From the NCBI GenBank assembly GCA_036375165.1, contig DASUSI010000053.1:17164-81163 (forward strand): a stretch of DNA of 64,000 nucleotides, in the 5' to 3' direction. Shown here piece after piece: positions 34,344-47,167 of this stretch (position 1 is the first letter of the stretch; the number at the start of each line of letters is the position of its first letter). The translations under genes were made by a program, and so were the position numbers. The DNA is from WHSM01 sp036375165. GTDB lineage: Bacteria > Actinomycetota > Actinomycetes > Mycobacteriales > Micromonosporaceae. A model generated the notes under the pieces. The model was given only the letters and a program-made list of their open reading frames with translations. It had not been told where the DNA came from and did no database searches.

Positions 34344-35096
34344 ATGGATCCACGGGTACGGCACCTGCGCCGCCTGTCCCGGCTGCGCCGGGCCGCTCGG
34401 CGGTGGACGGCGTCCGCCGCCGCCCTGGCCGGGGCGGCGACTGTGCTGGTCCCGTACGCCGGGGTCGGGCCGGGGGACGCCGGGTGGGCGGCTGCGGCTG
34501 GCGGCTCCCTCGCGCTGGCGGTGTTCCGCTGGCTGGACTACCGGCGGGTCGCCGCGCTGCCCGTGCCGGAACCGTCCCACGACCCCGTCCGGGATGGTTC
34601 CGGGCTGGACAGGCTGCTGCGCGCTCACCCGTTGGGCCGGACAATCAGCGACGAGTTGCGCCGCCACCGGGAGCGGCTGGTGTTCCGGGACTCGGCGGCA
34701 ACGGCGGCGTGGCAACGACTGGAACGCGCCTCCCGCGCCATGCCGGCGCTCGCCGAGCGGTTACCCAGCTCAGCGGCGGACGCCGCGGTGGAAGGACTGG
34801 CCGTCGAAGCGGTGCTGCGCGACCTGGCGTACCGGATCGTCGACGTGGAACGCGGCCTGGCCGCCGCCCCGGCGGATACCCGGGAGCCACTGCTGGAGGC
34901 CCGCGACGTGCTGGTGGCGCAACTGACCGAAGGCGTGGACGCGTACGAGCGACTGGTCGCCGCGGCGGCAGAATGCGTCGCCGAGGGTGCCCGAGCGGTG
35001 GACAACTCGGCCGTGCACCGGCTGACCGAGGCCACGGAACGGCTGGTCGGGCTGGCCAGCGGCCTCGGCGAGCTGCGGGACCTGCGGGCCACCTGA
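34344..35096 (+). CDS. pspM: PspM-like membrane protein
   Basis: A 250-residue protein with two adjacent N-terminal transmembrane segments (about 27-44 and 53-72: ASAAALAGAATVLVP and AAAGGSLALAVFRWL) and a helical, charged cytoplasmic region with alanine-rich coiled patterns. ATG 34344 follows GGAGGAGG. By position after pspA it corresponds to mycobacterial Rv2743c (PspM); sequence similarity is modest. No clear PspN follows. Confidence 0.72.
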   Translation: MDPRVRHLRRLSRLRRAARRWTASAAALAGAATVLVPYAGVGPGDAGWAAAAGGSLALAVFRWLDYRRVAALPVPEPSHDPVRDGSGLDRLLRAHPLGRTISDELRRHRERLVFRDSAATAAWQRLERASRAMPALAERLPSSAADAAVEGLAVEAVLRDLAYRIVDVERGLAAAPADTREPLLEARDVLVAQLTEGVDAYERLVAAAAECVAEGARAVDNSAVHRLTEATERLVGLASGLGELRDLRAT

Positions 35097-35119
35097 GCCA
35101 CCCGTCGGGAGGGTACTGA

Positions 35120-35660
35120 TCACTGGTCGGGTTCCGGCTGGCACCGCGGACACCAGTAGGTGACCCGGTCGGCCATGCCGACGTGGCCCACGCGGTTTCG
35201 GTCGATTTGGCCCTGATGCATCCGGCCGCGGTCCCCCCGGGCGTACCGGATTCGCGTACCGCAACGCCGACACGGCCGGCCGGCCCGTTCGAACACCCAG
35301 GTCCGCTCGGCCGGGTGCGAAGACCCTGTGGTGACCTGCACCCAGCGTTCCTTGTTCGCCTGCAGCAGCCGGTACGCCAGATCCACCACCGCCGCGGCCA
35401 CGCCAGCGTTCGCCGGGCCGGAACAGTCGCCAGGTGCCGTCCATCCGCAGGTGCGAGTGCAGGCTGAACCGGCGACCATCCGGGGCGACGGCGCGCAGCA
35501 GGATGTGCTTGCCCCGGCTGGCCACATCGGTCACGGTCCATCCGGCCAGGTTCGCGGTGGCGAGGCCGGGCACCCGGAAATCGGTACGGCGCAGGGTCGC
35601 ACCGGCCAGCGCCGCGTCCAGTCGCCGGGCGTGCAACCACACCGTGTCCCCTTCGGGCAC
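35120..35660 (-). pseudogene. nei: Endonuclease VIII/Fpg-like glycosylase with internal deletion
   Basis: The N-terminal part (GTG 35660, MPEGDTVWLHARRLDAAL, through MDGTWRLFRPGERW) is in one frame. The C-terminal zinc-finger part (ANKERWVQVTTG, HWVFE-like ERTWVFERAGRPCRRCG, VTYWCPRCQPEPDQ) is in another. About 120 residues between them, holding the helix-two-turn-helix DNA-binding region, are missing and the frame shifts near 35420. The catalytic Pro/Glu and zinc cysteines remain. It lies on the same strand as lhr, which neighbours nei in mycobacteria. Confidence 0.75.
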
Positions 35661-35859
35661 GTCATCCCCACAACTGACGGTGTGTGACGGCCATGGTCCC
35701 AGTGAACCGCGGCGGGCTGGACGTCGGACAGCCCGCCGTGTCGCGAGCCGGTTCCGTCCGGGTCGTCCCGTAACGCTGGACTCGAATTTCCCGATCTAGC
35801 AGGGCGGGCGGTCGCCCGTTGTCGGCCGTCAACAGTGGCGGTTGGAAGGGAGTGTTTTC

Positions 35860-36759
35860 GTGCGCGTCGGCATCATCCGCCTGCGGCGACGGGACTGGAT
35901 CGGGACTGCGGCGATCGGTGCCCTGGCCGTGCTTCTGGTGTGGACAGCGCCCTCGGCGCTGGCGATCAATTCGTACCACGCCGAGCCGGCACCGGAACGC
36001 ACCGAAGTCGGTGCCCTGATCGTACGGTGGGACGACGACGGCAACCCGGCCACACCGGACCGTGTCGACTGGATGTGCTCGGGCACCATGGTGGACGCTG
36101 ACACCTTCCTCACCGCGGCACACTGCACCACCGGCTGGTCGCGTGGCGCGCGGTTCTACGTCTCCCTGGAACAGGACGTGCAGGCCGCGCTGGATCGGGC
36201 GGCGGACCGCCATCCCGGAAACCCGGCCGCGGTCGGACCCGAGGTCGGGGTGGCGGGTACGGCACACCGGGATTCCGGATACCCCGGCAGTTCCGCTGAC
36301 TCCCACGACGTCGCCGTGGTGGAACTGCCCGCCGACGCGCTGGCGGCGCGCTGGAAGTTCCGGCCGGCGAGGCTGCCGGGCGCGGGGCGACTCGACACGC
36401 TGGGGCACCGGTCACTCGACGATGTCGGCTTCGTGGTGGTCGGGTACGGCAGTGAGGAGGCTTCCCGGGGTCCCGGCGGCCACACCCACCCCGGAGGCGG
36501 GGTACGGATGAAGGCCCCGCTCGGCTTCGACGCGCTGAACCGGACCCGGCTGCGACTCGCCATGACCGAGTCCCAGGGCAACGGCGGCGCCTGTTACGGA
36601 GACTCCGGCGGCCCCAACTTCGCGCTGATCAACGGGGAATCGGTGCTGGTCGGCATCACCGTCACCGGGGACACCCCCTGCTACGCCACCAACGTCGCCT
36701 ACCGCACCGACTCGCGCAGCGCGCGGGACTTCCTGAGTCGGTACGTCGCGCTGCCGTGA
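35860..36759 (+). CDS. Secreted trypsin-like serine protease
   Basis: A 299-residue exported serine protease. A signal peptide covers residues 1-35, with basic RLRRRDW, a hydrophobic core and a predicted cut after SALA. The triad is His88 (TAAHC), Asp150 (SHDVAVVEL) and Ser249 (YGDSGGPN). GTG 35860 has GGAAGGGAG 8 bases upstream, which decides the start over upstream TTG. It is convergent with lhr, whose 3' end is 12 bases away. Confidence 0.88.
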   Translation: MRVGIIRLRRRDWIGTAAIGALAVLLVWTAPSALAINSYHAEPAPERTEVGALIVRWDDDGNPATPDRVDWMCSGTMVDADTFLTAAHCTTGWSRGARFYVSLEQDVQAALDRAADRHPGNPAAVGPEVGVAGTAHRDSGYPGSSADSHDVAVVELPADALAARWKFRPARLPGAGRLDTLGHRSLDDVGFVVVGYGSEEASRGPGGHTHPGGGVRMKAPLGFDALNRTRLRLAMTESQGNGGACYGDSGGPNFALINGESVLVGITVTGDTPCYATNVAYRTDSRSARDFLSRYVALP

Positions 36760-36771
36760 GACGTCCCGGTG

Positions 36772-41319
<4,548 letters not shown>

Positions 41320-41425
41320 CGGTCCATCGTGCCTCGCGGGTACGACGATCCAAGGCCCACGGCGACCGAGCGGCCGGGGCGAGCCGGTTCCCGGCCGATC
41401 CGAACCAACACCACGAGCAGCGGCG

Positions 41426-42073
41426 TTACCGCTGGCGGCGGTAGGTGCGCAGGTACGGCGGAAGCGGCACCGCGACGCCCTCGGCACCCGACTCGGGGTC
41501 GCCCGCGACCAGCCGCAGCGGCAGCACGCCGGACCAGTGCGGCAGGCTCAGGTCCTCCGGCTGGTCGACCGGACCGCCGGCCCGGACCTTTGTGCTGGCC
41601 TCGGCGAGCGACAACGCCAGCACCGCGGTCTGGGCGAGTTCCCGGTCGCTGGGCGGGCGGCTGTCCTGGGAGCGGCCCGCGACCACGTGGTCGACCAGGG
41701 CGGCGAGCGCCCGGCGTTTCTCCGTCGCGTCGGTGACCAGACGCGCCCGTCCGTGGATCACCGCCGACCGGTAGTTGACGGAGTGGTTGAACTGGGAACG
41801 GGCCAGCACCAGGCCGTCGAGCAGAGTGACCGCGACGCAGACCGGCAACCCGTCCGGTCGGGCGGCGAGCATGGGCCGGCTACCGGTTGAGCCGTGCAGG
41901 TAGAGGGTGTCGCCGTCCCGGGCATGCAGGGTGGGCAGCACCCGGGGTTCCCCGCCCACGATGAAACTCAGGTGGCAGACCAGGGCCTCGTCGAGGATCT
42001 GGTGAACGACCTCCGGCTCGTCCCGCGTCCGGTCGGCGTGCCGACTGGGCGTGGTGCGGGTGGTGATGGGCAT
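41426..42073 (-). CDS. Pyridoxamine 5'-phosphate oxidase-fold (flavin-binding) protein
   Basis: A 215-residue PNPOx-like split-barrel protein. The N-terminal block CHLSFIVGGEPRVLPTLHAR, then LYLHGSTGSRPM, is typical. NHSVNYRSAVIHGRARLV lies mid-protein. Members bind FMN, F420 or heme; which one is unclear. It is divergent from the MFS transporter gene, with a strong hairpin in the shared promoter gap. Confidence 0.82.
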   Translation of the reverse strand: MPITTRTTPSRHADRTRDEPEVVHQILDEALVCHLSFIVGGEPRVLPTLHARDGDTLYLHGSTGSRPMLAARPDGLPVCVAVTLLDGLVLARSQFNHSVNYRSAVIHGRARLVTDATEKRRALAALVDHVVAGRSQDSRPPSDRELAQTAVLALSLAEASTKVRAGGPVDQPEDLSLPHWSGVLPLRLVAGDPESGAEGVAVPLPPYLRTYRRQR

Positions 42074-42120
42074 CGCGGCTCCCCGGGTGTCGCGTTGACG
42101 ATACCGCGGCCGCGCGGCAC

Positions 42121-42150
42121 CCCGGGTTCACCGGGGCTGGTGAACCCGGG
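42121..42150. promoter_or_regulatory. 12-bp-stem hairpin in the MFS/oxidase promoter region
   Basis: CCCGGGTTCACC (42121-42132) and GGTGAACCCGGG (42139-42150) pair with a 6-base loop. It lies 47 bases before the oxidase start and 87 bases before the transporter start. It is a candidate operator or attenuator; no regulator gene is adjacent. Confidence 0.5.
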
Positions 42151-42237
42151 TGCGCCCGGGCATGGCATCGGCGAGGCTGGGGGCGGGCACCCTGCGGGTC
42201 ACCGGCCCGCGACCGCTGATCGGAGGTGAGCACCGAC

Positions 42238-43614
42238 GTGTCGACCACGACCCGCGGGATCCAGGCCGCTGCCCGGCCTGTCGACGCACAGCCGCGCGTC
42301 CTGCGGGTGCTGGTGGTGACACAGGTGCTCGGCGGGGTCGGCACGGCCACGGGGCTGTCGGTCGGAGCGTTGTTGGTTGCCCGGCTCGCTGGCGGGCCGG
42401 GCCTGTCCGGGCTGGCGCAGAGCGCGGTGGCGGTTGGCGGCGCGCTGCTCGCCATCCCGGTCACCCGGCTGATGCAGGAACGCGGCCGGCGTCCCGGACT
42501 GGCTTGCGGGTATCTCGTCGGGCTGCTCGGTGGTCTGATCGTGATCACGGCGACGGTGTTCGGCTCGGTACCCCTGGCGATCGCTGGAATGTTCTTTTTC
42601 GGAGGCGGTATCACGGCAAACCTGCAGGCCAGGTATGCCGCGGTGGATCTCGCGACGCCGGCCCGGCGGGCCCGGCACCTGTCGCTGGTGGTCTGGGCGA
42701 CGACGGTCGGGGCGGTCTCCGGCCCCAACCTCGCCGCGCCGGCCGACCGACTGGTGCGCCCCATCGGCCTGCCCTCGCTCACCGGCCCGTACGTGTTCAG
42801 CGCGGTGGCGTTCGTACTGGCCGCCGGGCTGCTCGTGGTGCTGCTGCGACCGGACCCGCTGTTGCTGGCACGGCGGCTGGCCACCGAGGGCCCCGGGTTC
42901 GGGTCGGGCGGGGTGGTCGCTCCGGTGGATATGGTCTCCCGTCCCGCGCCCGAGTCGGTGGGTGTGGCCCCAGGACCGGTTCCGGTGGCACGGGGGACGG
43001 TCGCCACCGGTATCGCCGAGATGGCCCGCAACCGCAGCGCCCGGGTGGGCTTGGTCGCGGTCGCCGTGGGACACGCGGTGATGCTCGCGGTGATGGTGAT
43101 GACCCCGGTGCACATCGACACATTGCTCTCCGGCGGTGGCGGGCACGGCGGCCATCCCGATGTGCTCGCCGTGGTCGGCATCGTGATCAGCCTGCACGTG
43201 GCTGGCATGTACGCGTTGTCGCCGCTGGTCGGATACGCGTCCGACCGGTACGGCCGGCGTCCGGTGATCCTGGCCGGGGCACTGCTACTGGTGGTCGCCT
43301 GCGGACTCGCCGGGACCGCCGGGCACGACACGGTACGACTGAGCGCGGGTCTGTTCCTGCTCGGGGTCGGCTGGTCGTGCACCATGGTGGCCGGCAGTAC
43401 CATGCTCAGCGAGTCGGTGCCGCCCGAGGTCCGGCCCTCGGTACAGGGATTCAGCGACCTGATCATGGGGTTGGCGGGTGCCGTTGCCGGTGCGTTTTCC
43501 GGGCTGGTTCTGGAATGGGCCGGTTACCCGGTGCTCGCCCTGGCTGCGGCGCTGGTCACCGTACCGTTGATGTGGAGCATCGTCCGGACACACCCGGGGA
43601 GGGCGCAGGCGTGA
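42238..43614 (+). CDS. MFS transporter
   Basis: A 458-residue Major Facilitator with about twelve transmembrane helices. The second half contains the MFS-like GYASDRYGRRPVILAG. GTG 42238 is chosen because GGAGGTGA lies 8 bases upstream. The substrate is unknown; drug or metabolite efflux is typical. The stop overlaps the DUF3046 gene by 4 bases. Confidence 0.86.
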   Translation: MSTTTRGIQAAARPVDAQPRVLRVLVVTQVLGGVGTATGLSVGALLVARLAGGPGLSGLAQSAVAVGGALLAIPVTRLMQERGRRPGLACGYLVGLLGGLIVITATVFGSVPLAIAGMFFFGGGITANLQARYAAVDLATPARRARHLSLVVWATTVGAVSGPNLAAPADRLVRPIGLPSLTGPYVFSAVAFVLAAGLLVVLLRPDPLLLARRLATEGPGFGSGGVVAPVDMVSRPAPESVGVAPGPVPVARGTVATGIAEMARNRSARVGLVAVAVGHAVMLAVMVMTPVHIDTLLSGGGGHGGHPDVLAVVGIVISLHVAGMYALSPLVGYASDRYGRRPVILAGALLLVVACGLAGTAGHDTVRLSAGLFLLGVGWSCTMVAGSTMLSESVPPEVRPSVQGFSDLIMGLAGAVAGAFSGLVLEWAGYPVLALAAALVTVPLMWSIVRTHPGRAQA

Positions 43615-43811
43615 GGCGGACCGACTTCTGGTCCCGGATGGAGCAGGTCTTCGGTGCCGGGTACGTGTCCAGCGTCGCAGCCGACCAGGTGATCCCCCAA
43701 CTCGGCGGGCGCACCGTGAACCAGGCGTTCGCCGAAGGCGAGGACACTGTCGTGGTGTGGCGCGCGGTGTGTCAGGCCTACCCCGACCGGGTGCCCTCCA
43801 AGATCCGCTGA
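43611..43811 (+). CDS. DUF3046 protein
   Basis: A 66-residue protein identical in length to other DUF3046 members (RRTDFWSRMEQVFG, then PDRVPSKIR). It is conserved just upstream of recA across Actinobacteria; its role is unknown. The start overlaps the MFS stop by 4 bases, so it is probably translationally coupled. Confidence 0.88.
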   Translation: MRRTDFWSRMEQVFGAGYVSSVAADQVIPQLGGRTVNQAFAEGEDTVVVWRAVCQAYPDRVPSKIR

Positions 43812-43869
43812 CACCCCGTTGAGCTGGGCTTTTCCAGGTATCCGGGGGCACGGCGTGTCGGGGTCGCCT

Positions 43870-43885
43870 TCGAACACGTGTTCGG
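43870..43885. promoter_or_regulatory. LexA (SOS) box of recA
   Basis: TCGAACACGTGTTCGG at 43870-43885 matches the actinobacterial SOS consensus TCGAAC-N4-GTTCGA in all but the last base. It lies about 150 bases upstream of the recA start, so LexA should repress recA. Confidence 0.85.
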
Positions 43886-43888
43886 GTA

Positions 43889-43916
43889 ATTTCCACAGGG
43901 CGGCGAGTTTTCCACA
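43889..43916. promoter_or_regulatory. Two DnaA-box-like 9-mers
   Basis: ATTTCCACA (43889-43897) and TTTTCCACA (43908-43916) lie between the SOS box and the recA promoter. The second fits the degenerate DnaA consensus TTWTNCACA; the first has one mismatch. Function unproven. Confidence 0.35.
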
Positions 43917-43938
43917 GGCACGGCGCTGCGACCTGGTT

Positions 43939-43961
43939 TTGTCCCACCGTGGCTCTAGCGT
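43939..43961 (+). promoter_or_regulatory. RecA-independent damage promoter-like sequence
   Basis: TTGTC (43939-43943) is followed by 12 bases and then TAGCGT (43956-43961). The spacing matches the mycobacterial recA promoter controlled by PafBC (TTGTCRGTG-N8-TANNNT), though the RGTG part reads CCAC here. It would start transcription about 70 bases before recA. Confidence 0.55.
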
Positions 43962-44031
43962 GTAGCGGGTGACGAAACGATCGACGGGCACGGGTGGCAG
44001 GACCACCGGGAAGACACAGTCAGGAGCAGCT

Positions 44032-46164
44032 ATGGCAGCAGGCCCCGATCGCGACAAGGCGCTCGATCTCGCCTTGGCGCAGATCGACAAGCAGTTCGGC
44101 AAGGGCTCGGTGATGCGCCTGGGAGACCGCGCCGCGGTGCCGGTCGCGGTGATTCCCACCGGGTCCATCGCGCTGGACGTGGCACTCGGCATCGGTGGGC
44201 TGCCCCGGGGCCGGATCGTGGAGGTCTACGGTCCGGAGTCCAGCGGTAAGACCACGGTGGCGCTGCACGCCATCGCGAACGCACAGGCGGCGGGCGGAAT
44301 CGCGGCATTCATCGACGCCGAGCACGCGCTGGACCCGGACTACGCGAAGGCGCTCGGCGTCAACACCGACGAGTTGTTGGTGTCCCAGCCTGACACCGGC
44401 GAGCAGGCGTTGGAGATCGCCGACATGTTGGTCCGCTCGGGGTCGCTGGACATCCTGGTGATCGACTCGGTGGCGGCGCTGGTACCACGTGCCGAGATCG
44501 AAGGCGAGATGGGGGACAGTCACGTCGGGTTGCAGGCCCGGCTGATGAGCCAGGCGCTGCGGAAGATGACCGGCGTGCTGAGCAACTCCGGCACCACCGC
44601 GATCTTCATCAACCAGCTCCGGGAGAAGATCGGTGTGATGTTCGGGTGCTTCCATGCCTCTACCCGGGTCATGCTCGCCGATGGAACTCAGGAGAAGATT
44701 GGCAAGATCGTCAATCAGAAGATGCCGGTCGAGGTTTTGTCCTATGACCCCGAGACCGATCGGATCATTCCGCGCAAGGTCGTCAACTGGTTCAACAACG
44801 GCCGAGCCGCGCAGTTCCTCCAGTTCACTGTGGCCAGGTCGGGGGGCAACGGACGGGCGCAGTTCGCAGCCACCCCCAACCACCTGATCCGTACTCCGGG
44901 TGGCTGGCGAGAAGCGGGCGAGTTGGTGACTGGCGACCGTGTCATGGTCGCCGAGCCGGAACGGCTGAGCGACCAGCAGTTCCAGGTGGTGCTGGGCTCA
45001 TTGATGGGTGACGGGAGCCTCTCCCCGAATCGTCGGGGCCGTTCCGGTGTGCGATTCCGGTTGGGGCACGGCATCGAGCAGATGGCGTACCTCGACTGGA
45101 AGGTTTCGCTGCTCGGGAACATTTCCAGCGCGCTTTCCACCAACAGCAAAGGTGCCGGGTTCGCTGATTTCACCCCGCTGCCTGAATTGGGTGAACTGCG
45201 GCAGGCCGTCTACCTCGGCGATGGGAAGAAGCATCTGTCTTGGGACTATCTCAAGGCACTCACCCCACTGGCGCTCGCGATCTGGTACATGGACGATGGC
45301 AGCTTCGCGATCCGGTCCACAGGGCTTCAGCAGCGAACCGCAGGCGGCAGTGATCGCGCCGAGATCTGTGTGGCCGCGATGGGTCCCGGGTCGCGGGATC
45401 GCCTCGTGGAGTATCTGCGTGACATGTATGGATTGGATGTGAAACTGACGGCACGAGGAGCCCGCAAGATTCCGGTCCTCCAGTTCACCACTGCGGCGAC
45501 GGCTCGACTGCACGAGCTCATCGCGTCATATGTGCATCCCTCGATGGAATACAAGCTGCTGCCGCGCTTCCGCGGCAGGTTCTCGGTCACGCCGCGGTTC
45601 GTCGAGCCCAGGATGCGGCCCATTCCGGCGGAAATCCTGGATATCCACGTCAAGCCGAAGACTCGGAGCATGAACCGTTTCGACATCGAGGTCGAGGGCA
45701 ACCACAACTACTTCGTTGACGGCGTCATGGCACACAACAGTCCGGAGACCACCACCGGTGGTCGGGCGTTGAAGTTCTATTCGTCGGTGCGGCTCGACGT
45801 GCGACGGATCGAAAGCCTCAAGGACGGTACCGATGTGATCGGCAACCGGACCAGAGTCAAAGTTGTGAAGAATAAGTGCGCCAGCCCGTTCAAGCAGGCC
45901 GAGTTCGACATCATGTACGGCAAGGGGATCAGCCGGGAAGGCTCCTTGATCGATGTTGGCGTGGAGCAGGGCATCATCCGCAAGTCCGGGGCCTGGTACA
46001 CGTACGAGGGCGACCAACTCGGCCAGGGCAAGGAGAATGCCCGGCAGTTCCTCCGTGACAACCCGGATGTCGCGGCTGAGATCGAGAAGAAGATCAAGGA
46101 GAAGCTGGGTGTCACGGCCGCTCTCGACGCTGACGCACCAGCCCCGGTGCCGGTCGACTTCTGA
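44032..46164 (+). CDS. recA: Recombinase A precursor with in-frame intein
   Basis: A 710-residue precursor: RecA residues 1-205, a 364-residue intein (206-569), then RecA 570-710, giving a 346-residue RecA after splicing. Walker A GPESSGKT is at residues 67-74. The insertion splits VMFG|SPETTTGG. The ATG follows AGGAG 6 bases upstream. The C-extein continues correctly through VKNKC, SPFKQAEFDI and EIEKKIKEKLGV. Upstream are an SOS box and a second damage promoter. recX overlaps its stop by 1 base. Confidence 0.96.
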   Translation: MAAGPDRDKALDLALAQIDKQFGKGSVMRLGDRAAVPVAVIPTGSIALDVALGIGGLPRGRIVEVYGPESSGKTTVALHAIANAQAAGGIAAFIDAEHALDPDYAKALGVNTDELLVSQPDTGEQALEIADMLVRSGSLDILVIDSVAALVPRAEIEGEMGDSHVGLQARLMSQALRKMTGVLSNSGTTAIFINQLREKIGVMFGCFHASTRVMLADGTQEKIGKIVNQKMPVEVLSYDPETDRIIPRKVVNWFNNGRAAQFLQFTVARSGGNGRAQFAATPNHLIRTPGGWREAGELVTGDRVMVAEPERLSDQQFQVVLGSLMGDGSLSPNRRGRSGVRFRLGHGIEQMAYLDWKVSLLGNISSALSTNSKGAGFADFTPLPELGELRQAVYLGDGKKHLSWDYLKALTPLALAIWYMDDGSFAIRSTGLQQRTAGGSDRAEICVAAMGPGSRDRLVEYLRDMYGLDVKLTARGARKIPVLQFTTAATARLHELIASYVHPSMEYKLLPRFRGRFSVTPRFVEPRMRPIPAEILDIHVKPKTRSMNRFDIEVEGNHNYFVDGVMAHNSPETTTGGRALKFYSSVRLDVRRIESLKDGTDVIGNRTRVKVVKNKCASPFKQAEFDIMYGKGISREGSLIDVGVEQGIIRKSGAWYTYEGDQLGQGKENARQFLRDNPDVAAEIEKKIKEKLGVTAALDADAPAPVPVDF
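44647..45738 (+). mobile_element. RecA intein with LAGLIDADG homing endonuclease
   Basis: A 364-residue intein inserted after Gly in VMFG. It begins with Cys (CFHASTRVMLADG) and ends VDGVMAHN before Ser, so Cys1, His363, Asn364 and the +1 Ser can splice. Block B has TPNH (76-79). Two endonuclease motifs, VLGSLMGDGS (115-124) and AIWYMDDGS (211-219), indicate a PF03161-like LAGLIDADG nuclease with both acidic Asp residues kept. Many codons (TAT, AAT, AAA, GTT) are less GC-biased than in the host gene. The site is close to that used in M. leprae and differs from that of M. tuberculosis. Confidence 0.93.
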
Positions 46165-46847
46165 TGTCGGCTCGTCGTCGTTCCTCGCCGGCTGCCGGCC
46201 GTTCCCGGGCGTCCGGCAGCCGACCGACCGGCGAGGCTGACGGACGGGTCGGTTCACCAGCCCCGGGCGATCCCGCCGAGCGGGCACGGGAGATCTGCCT
46301 TCGGTTGCTCGCCGCACGCCCGCGCACCAGGGCGGAACTCGCCACCGCGTTGCGACGTCGCGATGTCTCGGACGAGGTGACCGAGGCGGTGCTTGATCGT
46401 TTCGGCGAGGTGGGGATGATCGATGACGCCGTGTTCGCGGAGGCGTGGGTGACCAGCCGGCACCACGGGCGCGGTCTGGCACGTCGAGTGCTCGGTCCCG
46501 AGCTGCGCCGCCGTGGTGTGGACGATGCCACGGTCAGCGACGCCCTCAGCCGACTTGACCCGGCGACCGAGGAGCAGACCGCGCGGGCGTTGGTGGAACG
46601 CAAGCTGCGCACCATCGTCGGCGGCGCGCCCGATGCGGTGTTGCGCAAGCTGGCTGGAATGCTGGCTCGCAAGGGCTACCCCGCTGGACTGGCGTTCCGG
46701 GTGATCCGGGAAGTCCTCGCCGAACGGCCGGAGACAGAGTCCTTCATGGAGGCGACGGGTGTGGATCTGGATGCCGTCAGTTATGCGGTGGATGCCGAGA
46801 GTGCCGCACCCGATGTCCAGGAACGGTATGACCCTGACAGCTGGTAA
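46164..46847 (+). CDS. recX: Recombination regulatory protein RecX
   Basis: A 227-residue RecX that restrains RecA filament growth. The N-terminal basic region is followed by three-helix repeats (RAREICLRLLAARPRTRAEL, GMIDDAVFAEAWV, RLDPATEEQTARALVERKLR). The start overlaps the recA stop by 1 base (TGATG), so the two are coupled. Length and position are standard. Confidence 0.92.
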   Translation: MSARRRSSPAAGRSRASGSRPTGEADGRVGSPAPGDPAERAREICLRLLAARPRTRAELATALRRRDVSDEVTEAVLDRFGEVGMIDDAVFAEAWVTSRHHGRGLARRVLGPELRRRGVDDATVSDALSRLDPATEEQTARALVERKLRTIVGGAPDAVLRKLAGMLARKGYPAGLAFRVIREVLAERPETESFMEATGVDLDAVSYAVDAESAAPDVQERYDPDSW

Positions 46848-47167
46848 CTTTCCGCGCCTCCAGGACTTTTCACACGAAGTAGTCGATCATGCGCGCTTGA
46901 CCGAGGTTCGCCACGGACTTAGCCTCGATCTACAAGAGGATGAAGTCCGAACCACTGCGGGGTCAACGCCGCGCGCATATATACCGCGAACGTACAATTT
47001 ACACATGGTGTGAAGATCGGGCAGCGTCGCCAGCGTGAGCGAGGCGACGAGGCCCGACCTACCCTCCTCAGCGGCGTTGTGCGACGTCGCCGATCGTATG
47101 TACCCGCAGGTCGGGCACTCCTCGTACAGCCGCAGAACACTGCGGCCCGCGAAGGGGAGGAGCGGCC
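46848..47167. other. 320-base gap between recX and rny
   Basis: No gene is seen. An AT-rich patch (about 46970-47010) holds TATATA and TACAAT, unusual here. Two hairpins lie after it: GTCGCC/GGCGAC (47026-47048) and GCCGCA/TGCGGC (47129-47146), the latter just before the rny ribosome site GAAGGGGAGGAG. It probably carries the rny promoter and leader. Confidence 0.5.

Noticed and set aside
35661..35859. Possible gene in the gap between the nei relic and the protease
   Set aside because: Neither strand has a start, ribosome site and family pattern; treated as promoter region only.
46759..47013. A short plus-strand open frame at the recX 3' end and downstream gap
   Set aside because: It overlaps recX and continues in AT-rich sequence without a good ribosome-binding site or known domain.
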